Shown here piece after piece: positions 58,264-64,000 of a stretch of 64,000 nucleotides of DNA. Position numbers and translations under genes: made by a program. The DNA comes from Pseudomonas azadiae (GTDB lineage Bacteria > Pseudomonadota > Gammaproteobacteria > Pseudomonadales > Pseudomonadaceae), in NCBI RefSeq assembly GCF_019145355.1, contig NZ_JAHSTY010000002.1, forward strand, positions 372,001 to 436,000, read 5' to 3'. The first letter of the stretch is position 1; each line of letters begins with the position of its first letter. Under the pieces are notes generated by a model. That model worked only from the letters and a program-made list of their open reading frames with translations. It did not search any database and was not told the origin of the DNA.

Positions 58264-58572
58264 ATGAATGCACCACGCCCCCTGATACGCCTGGCCCCGA
58301 TCACCGCGGACCTCACTCAACGCAATCCCAAGATCCTCCTGGGCGGCAAGCACCAGCCGACGCTGCTGCGTTACCTGGATGGCTGGCCGCGCCGTACTGG
58401 CCGACCTTCGGCGTTCCTGATCCAGTTTGTCGAAGATGGCGATTCCCTCGCGCGTTTTGCCAGCAACAGTTTTGACCTCGCGGTGATCCAGGCGCCTACG
58501 GCTGACGACGCCGACGATGTTATTCGTCAATTGACCCGCATTGCCCGACAAGGGCTGATCGCCCGTCGCTGA
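58264..58572 (+). CDS. Conserved small protein of unknown function
   Basis: 102 residues, soluble, starting MNAPRPLIRLAPITADLTQ and ending RQGLIARR. It has alternating strands and helices (AFLIQFVEDGDSLARFA, SFDLAVIQAPTADDADD), as if part of a small Rossmann-like or methyltransferase-tail fold, but no motif I can name. ATG 58264 is used; upstream frame to 58183 overlaps the intergenic region. Convergent with the Gld-like gene only 4 bases away. Confidence 0.6.
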   Translation: MNAPRPLIRLAPITADLTQRNPKILLGGKHQPTLLRYLDGWPRRTGRPSAFLIQFVEDGDSLARFASNSFDLAVIQAPTADDADDVIRQLTRIARQGLIARR

Positions 58573-58576
58573 GCGT

Positions 58577-60307
58577 TCACTGGGCCAGGCTGGCCGCTTG
58601 CAGCCGGCGCCGGCGATGGCCCACGAAGACCACCCAGGCGATCAGGCATAACATCAGCGGTATCGCAAAGGTCACCATCAGCGCTATCGCCAATTCGAGG
58701 CGACGCACCTGCGCATAGGCTTCGCGCTCCAAGGCATGCAGTTCCATGGGCAAACGCAGACGTTCTTTATTGAGCGCTTGCAGCTGGGTAGTGGTGTCCA
58801 CTGCCTGGGTGCCCAGGGCGGTTGTCCATGGGCTCAGTCGTTGCCATTCCTGTTCGGTGCGTTGCAGGCGCCGTTCCAGTTCGCTGGCCTTGGCACGATA
58901 GGCCTGTTTCGCGACACCGCGCATGCTCTCCAATACCGTGGGTGCGGTGCGCGGCGGCACGTGGGGGCGAATGGCCGCGAGTGTGTCGGGGGCCGACAGG
59001 TTATCCAACGTATTCAAGACAAACAGCGGGTTGCCGTCAGGCGCCGGGTGACTGACTTTGTCCATGAGCAGGTCCGTGTCAGCGACGACCACGACATGGA
59101 TCTGCGCGGCTTTCTGCAAGCCGGGAGGTTGCTCCCTGAGTCCTTCGGGAAACACCGAATAGCTCGGCCCTTCTATACGCGCAGCAATCACCTGACGTTG
59201 CTCCTGGTTCGTCGCTCGTTCGATCAATGACTCGAACGTGCTGGCGCCAGTGAGGCTATCGGCATCCAGCAGGAAGGACTGCTCGGAACTTTGCAGGAGC
59301 GGCGTGAAGGACGTGCGACCTTTATTCAGCCGCAAGAGCGCACCACTGCTCGATACCGTCACCCTGTTAAGGTTCCACGTGCTGATATCGTTTGTGTTCA
59401 TCGCCGGCCGAGGCAGGTTCAACCGCATCTGATTTGGCTTGCCCGGTGTCTCCCAGGGTGTGTAGAGGGCGTCCACCACCAGCTTGTCGGCTGGCATCCG
59501 GATACCCCAGGCAGCCAGCAGTTCGTCCAGCCGCGTATTGACTGGGGTGGCGTTTGAACGGTGTTCGCTCAAGGGGTCGATAAACATCATCAATTTGCCT
59601 CCCCTCAATACAAATTGCTCGATCCAGTACAGGGTCCGCTCAGGTAACGCCTGCGGGTGCACGAGCATCAGCGTCCGGATGTGCTCGGGGACCGGTGCGG
59701 CAGTCGGCTCCAGGTGGACCAGATCGAACTCCCGCCGCAGTTCCTGCAGCAACCGACCTGCAGAATCATCCAGTGCCAGGCCCGAGAGCAGCGCAACGAC
59801 CGGGCGTTCCGGGTGCTGCAATTTATGGAGCAAGTGGCCGATTTCATATTCGAGCAAGGACTCTCGGTCGACGCTGAAGGAACCGATTCGTCGCACACCG
59901 TGACCGGCGCGGGTGCCGATCAGGCCGAGAAACCCCGCGTTGTCATCGAGGCCCGATAGCCGGGCTTTGTAGGCGTCTTCCGAAAAAGGTGCAGGTTCTA
60001 TAACGTGCAGGTTGACCATGCCATTGGCCGCTTTTTCATATTCCTTGAGCAGATCCTCAATACGCTTACTGTAGCGTTGCACTGCGTGGGTTCTTTTCGG
60101 GTCGTTGTTCGAGTTGAAATAATACAAATCCACTGGACTTTCCAAAGTGGCGAGCATCTGCTGTACCGCAGCTGATAAGGTGTGGGTTTTGTGCTGAGAA
60201 AAATCCCACCGTATATCAGGGAGTTTACTTATCCAAACCAGATTGAAAGCCAGGAAAAGCAGGAAAGTCACGGTGAGTGCCATGCCGGTGCGCAGAGTGG
60301 ACCGCAT
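58577..60307 (-). CDS. GldG-like ABC-system auxiliary membrane protein
   Basis: 576 residues with one helix at each end (about 8-28 and 540-562) and a large extracytoplasmic part: LVWISKLPDIRWDFSQHKTHTLS and VDLYYFNSN start it, then GGKLMMFIDPLSE. This is the GldG-type ABC accessory family (DUF4350/PF09822 kind). A coiled-coil segment (about 470-530) precedes the last helix. It ends an apparent ATPase-permease-GldG operon. Such systems are known from Flavobacterium gliding and are widespread, but their cargo in pseudomonads is not known to me. Confidence 0.82.
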   Translation of the reverse strand: MRSTLRTGMALTVTFLLFLAFNLVWISKLPDIRWDFSQHKTHTLSAAVQQMLATLESPVDLYYFNSNNDPKRTHAVQRYSKRIEDLLKEYEKAANGMVNLHVIEPAPFSEDAYKARLSGLDDNAGFLGLIGTRAGHGVRRIGSFSVDRESLLEYEIGHLLHKLQHPERPVVALLSGLALDDSAGRLLQELRREFDLVHLEPTAAPVPEHIRTLMLVHPQALPERTLYWIEQFVLRGGKLMMFIDPLSEHRSNATPVNTRLDELLAAWGIRMPADKLVVDALYTPWETPGKPNQMRLNLPRPAMNTNDISTWNLNRVTVSSSGALLRLNKGRTSFTPLLQSSEQSFLLDADSLTGASTFESLIERATNQEQRQVIAARIEGPSYSVFPEGLREQPPGLQKAAQIHVVVVADTDLLMDKVSHPAPDGNPLFVLNTLDNLSAPDTLAAIRPHVPPRTAPTVLESMRGVAKQAYRAKASELERRLQRTEQEWQRLSPWTTALGTQAVDTTTQLQALNKERLRLPMELHALEREAYAQVRRLELAIALMVTFAIPLMLCLIAWVVFVGHRRRRLQAASLAQ

Positions 60308-60322
60308 TAAGGGTTTCCCTTC

Positions 60323-61048
60323 TCAGCTGTGTTTGTAGTTGAGCGTGACTGTCGTCGCAGCGAGAAAGGCGAGGATCATGCTGATGAAGTAAAGCGTGTC
60401 GTGAAGGGTGAGCTTCCCATCATCGATACTGCTGAATCTCAACGTCGGACTGATTGACGCCAGCCTGTCGATCAATCCGATTGGAACTTGGTGCTCCAGC
60501 GCATCCAATACCGTAGAAAGTCCACTGGCCGCCAATAGCAAACCCAGGGTCAGCAAGAAAATCACAGTACGCTGATGCACGAATGTGCAAACAAAGCAAC
60601 CGATAGACAGGTAACTGCCTGCCAGCAGCCAACTTGCCATAAATTGTGAAGCAATAACGCTGTTGTCCGCCCGGCCCAAGTAGTTGGCGGTGATGACCAG
60701 AGGAAACATCAGAACCAGGGCGATGCCTGCTACGAGCCAGGCGGCTAGAAATTTTCCGATGACCCATTCATAGGTCGTAATGGGCAGGGTTCTCATCAGG
60801 TAGAAAAAGCCTGCATTGGTTTCGTCCGACCATAGTTGCGTCGCCAGGACAGGAACCAGAAATAGATATAGCCAGGGATGGAATTGGAAAAATACCTGCA
60901 AGTCACTGCTGTTGTGTAATGGCCACGGGCTTATGTACCTGCCCAGCGTCACCGACAGTGTCAGGAAGATTGCAATGCTCAGGTAAGTAACGGGTGTGCC
61001 GGCATAGCTGGCGAGTTGACGCTTTAAAATGATGGGCATTAATTTCAA
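60323..61048 (-). CDS. ABC-2 type permease, GldF-like
   Basis: 241 residues and six helices. ILKRQLASYAGTPVTYLSI is the usual start of GldF-type ABC-2 permeases, and VLATQLWSDETNAGFFYLMRTLPI is the coupling region. The ATG overlaps the ATPase stop by four bases. 15 bases separate it from the GldG-like gene. It would form the membrane channel with the ATPase. Confidence 0.85.
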   Translation of the reverse strand: MKLMPIILKRQLASYAGTPVTYLSIAIFLTLSVTLGRYISPWPLHNSSDLQVFFQFHPWLYLFLVPVLATQLWSDETNAGFFYLMRTLPITTYEWVIGKFLAAWLVAGIALVLMFPLVITANYLGRADNSVIASQFMASWLLAGSYLSIGCFVCTFVHQRTVIFLLTLGLLLAASGLSTVLDALEHQVPIGLIDRLASISPTLRFSSIDDGKLTLHDTLYFISMILAFLAATTVTLNYKHS

Positions 61049-61971
61049 AGGGACGCCTCCTTGCTCAGATGGTGGACCACATCATTCAGACGACCCGGTT
61101 CCAGGTTCATCGAGTTGATTTTCCAGCGACGACTGGCAATCAGCGTGTTGATATGGGGATAGATGGTGTGGCCGGGCATGGCGAGAACGGTCACTGTCCC
61201 GGGTGCGTGTCGATGTTCCTCAATGCCTGCCACGCCCGGCAGCACGGCCAGTGCCAGCAGGTCCAGCGGGTTATCCGCAGCAAGTGTGACTGCCTGGAAG
61301 TGACGCGAATCGCGCTGTAGATTTGGCAATGAGGTATCGGCCACCAGGCGACCGCCTGCCATGACCAATGCACGGGAGCACAGCTGCGCCAGTTCTTCAC
61401 AGTGACGAGAAGCAATGATCACGGTCATCTCTTGCGCCAATGAATGGATAAGTGCCATGAGCGCATGCTTGTGTTCAGGTGCGAGCCCTTCAGTTGGCTC
61501 ATCCAGCAGTAACAGGGCGGGGCCGTGCAGGACAGCCTGGGCAATGGCGACTTTGCGTTTCCAGCCGATGCAGAGCGCATCGAGGGGTATACCGAGCACC
61601 GGGAACAATTCCAGTCGTGCGATAACCTGCTCCAACCGTGCGCGCTTTTCGGCGCCGTGGTAGCCGCGAACGGTGGCGATGAAGTCAAGGAACACTTTGA
61701 CGGACATTGTTGGATGACCGATGTCCTTCGACAGTTGGTAGCCGACAAGTTGTCTCGCTTTTAAAGCATCGGTGTGGGTATTGACGCTCTGGATGTTTAT
61801 ATGTCCGCTGGACGGTTGCATCGATCCGGCTATTAGATCGAGCAGGACGGTCTTGGCTGAATGATCTTGCCCGAACAAGCCCAGGCATTCCTGTTGATGA
61901 GCGCTGAACGAAACATCACTGATTATAGTTGTGTTACCCGAGTGTTTTGTCAGATTGCTTATTTCGATCAT
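61045..61971 (-). CDS. ABC ATPase, GldA-like, with degenerate Walker A
   Basis: 308 residues in the position and style of GldA (MIEISNLTK). Where active proteins have GPNGAGKTT it reads GQDHSAKTV (34-42): Lys40 and Thr41 remain but the glycine before Lys is Ala39. The signature is LCIGWKRK (133-140) in place of LSKGYRQR. Walker B LLLLDEPT (153-160) and the H-loop His190 are intact. So ATP may bind weakly or the cycle may differ. ATG 61971 is preferred; ATG 61995 adds eight residues, and the long upstream frame to 62190 lies in the divergent promoter region. Confidence 0.8.
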   Translation of the reverse strand: MIEISNLTKHSGNTTIISDVSFSAHQQECLGLFGQDHSAKTVLLDLIAGSMQPSSGHINIQSVNTHTDALKARQLVGYQLSKDIGHPTMSVKVFLDFIATVRGYHGAEKRARLEQVIARLELFPVLGIPLDALCIGWKRKVAIAQAVLHGPALLLLDEPTEGLAPEHKHALMALIHSLAQEMTVIIASRHCEELAQLCSRALVMAGGRLVADTSLPNLQRDSRHFQAVTLAADNPLDLLALAVLPGVAGIEEHRHAPGTVTVLAMPGHTIYPHINTLIASRRWKINSMNLEPGRLNDVVHHLSKEASL

Positions 61972-62188
61972 TTTTTTACCGAATAAGTTAGGCATGACGT
62001 AGGGGGCGTGAAAAAAGGGTACGGGGAATGGCGGGTTTTGGGAACGTCGATAAGTATTAATCAGAGAATTCCTACGTGCAGGGCAAGCAGGCCGCTGAAA
62101 CAATGCGTTGTGTTTTTGATGTCCAATTTTCTGAATGTTTATATGCTGTCTATTTAAACTTTCTGCCCGTATAAGAGGCCTGAATGCC

Positions 62189-63175
62189 ATGATGCTGCTA
62201 CGTACCCTTGTTCTTGAACGCGATGGTCAAGATGCTCCGGTTAACGGTGCACTGCTCTGTGGGTTTGCTGTAGGTCAGACGGCTTCCAACTTTCTGGTTT
62301 ATAGCCTGGATGAAGAGGTTGAACCGGGAAGTTCCCGGGTATATATCGCCGCTTTGCGTAAGAAACAGGACCGGTATTTCCTGAGTGGGGTTGAGTCCAA
62401 GGAAGATCTGCAAGTGGCGCTGCACGTATTCAAGCAAATACTGACGTTGGCGGCTTCGGGGGTAAAGGCGGGCGGGGTGACTGAAACCCAGGTGCCTTAT
62501 CACTTTGTCGAATTGAAAGGTTGCAAACTACCGCCGGCCAGGCCCGAGGACCACCACTCTGTGATCATCAAGAAAGCGCTGGTGATGAAAGTGATCACGT
62601 TGGGCATGTCTGCCGCTACGCTGCCGGCTATCGAGAGTGCATCATTGATCGTGCCGTCTATTCGTTTTTCATCGCAAATGACCTCTCCCCCCAAGGTGGC
62701 GAACCCTACTGAGCCCCCGCGACTGCCGATACATGAACAGCCTGTTGAAGCCCCTCTGCAAGCGACCGTCGAAGCACCCATCATGATGACGCAGGCCGCA
62801 CCCTCTATCCAGCGGGAACCCGTTGCGCCGGCACAACCGACACGTGCGGCCTCAGGTAACGATAACGCTTTGTTCGAAGTGGACAGTACGTTGACCAACC
62901 TTGCGCGTGTGTCTCAGGACCTGACCCAGCAGAAACGCGCGGTAATCGAACGGGAAGCGGCTCTTGAACAGTGGCAGGCGCGCTTGCAGCAGGCGCAAAA
63001 CGAACTGGACGAAAAGGCTCGAGAACTTGAGCATCGCACCACTCAATTGCATGATCAGTCGCTGGCGGTCAGCCAGAGGACCGAAGCCTTGAAGGTGATG
63101 GCGGCACAGGTGTCAGGTTTGCGCCAGAGTCTGCGAGGCATGCTGCTGGAGCTGGATGGAGTATTGGATAGCTAG
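62189..63175 (+). CDS. Unrecognised protein with C-terminal coiled coil
   Basis: 328 residues, divergent from the ABC operon. Three parts: an N-terminal beta-rich domain (about 1-115) with LVLERDGQDAPVNGALLCGF and VYIAALRKKQDRYFLSG; a Pro/Ala/Thr-rich linker (about 150-225); and a strongly charged coiled coil (about 230-300, such as REAALEQWQARLQQAQNELD) ending LDGVLDS. No signal peptide. ATG 62189 has AGAGG about 11 bases upstream; 62192 is an alternative. I do not recognise the family. The shared divergent gap with the Gld-like operon suggests a link, but only by position. Confidence 0.72.
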   Translation: MMLLRTLVLERDGQDAPVNGALLCGFAVGQTASNFLVYSLDEEVEPGSSRVYIAALRKKQDRYFLSGVESKEDLQVALHVFKQILTLAASGVKAGGVTETQVPYHFVELKGCKLPPARPEDHHSVIIKKALVMKVITLGMSAATLPAIESASLIVPSIRFSSQMTSPPKVANPTEPPRLPIHEQPVEAPLQATVEAPIMMTQAAPSIQREPVAPAQPTRAASGNDNALFEVDSTLTNLARVSQDLTQQKRAVIEREAALEQWQARLQQAQNELDEKARELEHRTTQLHDQSLAVSQRTEALKVMAAQVSGLRQSLRGMLLELDGVLDS

Positions 63176-63288
63176 ACTGGCCTGGCTACTTTCTCGGGTT
63201 CATTTATTATCAACGCCAGCCAGCCGATGCATGGGCTTGAAGCCCAGGCGTATCGGCACCTATGGACATTGCCTGGGGATGCAAGCGT

Positions 63289-63762
63289 TTGAGTACCAAG
63301 CTGATTACCAAAGAAGGTCATGAAGCGCTGAAGAAAGAGCTGGATTATCTGTGGCGCGAAAAGCGCCCGGACACCACGCGTAAAGTGACGTGGGCGGCCT
63401 CGCTGGGGGATCGCAGCGAAAACGCCGACTATCAGTACAACAAGAAATTACTGCGCGAGATCGACCGTCGCGTGCGCTACCTGCGCAAGCGCCTGGAAGA
63501 CATGCGTGTGGTGGAGTACATGCCCGAGCAAGAGGGCAAAGTGTTTTTCGGTGCCTGGGTGGACATCGAAAACGAGCAGGGCGAGACCAAGCGTTTTCGC
63601 ATCGTTGGCTATGACGAGATCTACGACCGCATGGACTACATCTCCATCGACTCCCCCATGGCCCGAGCGCTGCTGCGCAAGGAAGTCGACGACGAGGCCA
63701 TTGTGCAGACGCCGAGTGGCGAAGTGTGCTGGTGGATCACCGGAATCGAGTATGTAAAGTGA
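63289..63762 (+). CDS. greB: Transcription elongation factor GreB
   Basis: 157 residues. GreB is a secondary-channel factor that stimulates RNA polymerase to cleave backtracked RNA. An N-terminal coiled coil carries the acidic tip with SLGDRSENADYQYNKK (Asp and Glu), and the C-terminal FKBP-like domain has FFGAWVDIENEQGE, RIVGYDEIYDR and YISIDSPMARALL. TTG 63289 aligns exactly with the family start and has GGGGA ten bases upstream; ATG 63262 would add nine unusual residues. Followed by REP repeats. Confidence 0.93.
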   Translation: MSTKLITKEGHEALKKELDYLWREKRPDTTRKVTWAASLGDRSENADYQYNKKLLREIDRRVRYLRKRLEDMRVVEYMPEQEGKVFFGAWVDIENEQGETKRFRIVGYDEIYDRMDYISIDSPMARALLRKEVDDEAIVQTPSGEVCWWITGIEYVK

Positions 63763-63790
63763 GCAGAGTCCAGGCGCGACGACGATCAAC

Positions 63791-63902
63791 TGTGGGAGCT
63801 GTCGAGCCCCAGCGAGGCTGCGAAGGCGGCGGTACTGCCGGCATTTTCCTCGCCTGACCCACCGCTATCGCAGCCTCGCTAAAGCTCGGGAGCTCCCACA
63901 GG
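63791..63902. repeat. Inverted pair of a third REP-type element
   Basis: TGTGGGAGCTGTCGAGCCCC AGCGAGGCTG at the left and its near complement CAGCCTCGCTAAAGCTCGGG AGCTCCCACA at the right, around a 35-base centre. Different from the two REP types seen elsewhere in the window. Lies just after greB. Confidence 0.8.
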
Positions 63903-63969
63903 AGATCTGCTGTGTCGGCGGAATTTCGGTTGTACCTGCGAACACAATCCCCGCAGCAACGCAGCTCAA

Positions 63970-64000
63970 GTGTGGGAGCTGTCGAGCCCCAGCGAGGCTG
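63970..64000 (+). repeat. Further copy of the third REP type, cut by the window edge
   Basis: GTGTGGGAGCTGTCGAGCCC CAGCGAGGCTG repeats the left arm at 63791 in the same orientation and runs off the end; its partner arm is probably outside. Confidence 0.8.

Noticed and set aside
61972..62190. N-terminal extension of the ABC ATPase
   Set aside because: Covers the divergent promoter and overlaps the start of the coiled-coil gene; the family starts at MIEISNLTK.

Overview
The window is a chromosomal segment of a Pseudomonas, most likely of the P. fluorescens group. Three things point there: the serC-pheA-hisC-tyrA/aroA-cmk-rpsA supraoperon followed by ihfB and lapA, an O-antigen locus ending in wbpV/wbpL/wbpM-type genes next to comEA, and Pseudomonas-type REP/BIME palindromes in the gaps. 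No rRNA, tRNA or CRISPR array was seen.

Layout. (1) 1-8.6 kb: conserved core on the + strand, running from the 3' end of serC through aromatic amino acid genes (including a tyrA-aroA fusion), cmk, rpsA with its leader and terminator, a small lipoprotein, ihfB and lapA. (2) 8.6-24.8 kb: an O-antigen locus with visibly lower GC. A 1.2-kb gap carries an ops-like hairpin; then come a GNAT acetyltransferase, two tandem DegT-family proteins (the second without the PLP lysine), Wzx, a WbjB/CapE-type dehydratase, glycosyltransferases, an EpsG-like Wzy, SDR epimerases, WbpL and WbpM. (3) 25.0-31.5 kb: a second glycan block behind wbpM. It holds two polyprenyl-phosphate-type GT2 enzymes, an FAD oxidoreductase, an SDR with altered catalytic residue, a TIM-barrel isomerase, a small flippase and, on the - strand, a large membrane protein. 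It ends at a decayed IS66-family tnpB. (4) 32-35.7 kb: comEA, then a GntR regulator with a palindromic operator candidate, a DUF1989 protein, a DUF2897 small protein and an ethanolamine-type permease. (5) 36-44.2 kb: complete kdpFABC-kdpDE potassium uptake locus with REP elements inside it. (6) 44.4-48 kb: patatin phospholipase, lipoprotein, CHAD protein, thioesterase and a small membrane protein. (7) 48.1-53.3 kb: an Rhs toxin with an HNH/Endo VII-type tip and a downstream Imm50-like immunity gene. (8) 53.4-64 kb: chemoreceptor, tatD, mltF-type transglycosylase, doxX, a Gld-like ABC system whose ATPase has a degenerate Walker A, a divergent coiled-coil protein, greB, and REP repeats at the edge.

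How the parts work together. The DegT/GNAT/dehydratase group probably makes a nucleotide-linked amino sugar for the O unit. WbpL, with WbpM supplying its substrate, would start the O unit; the glycosyltransferases extend it, Wzx flips it and Wzy polymerises it. The block behind wbpM has the parts of a lipid-linked sugar donor, flippase and membrane transferase, as in O-antigen modification systems, plus unexplained redox and isomerase genes. That block, the lysine-less DegT paralogue and the Gld-like ABC system are the places most likely to hold undescribed biology. All functional calls rest on reading the sequence; no database search was run.
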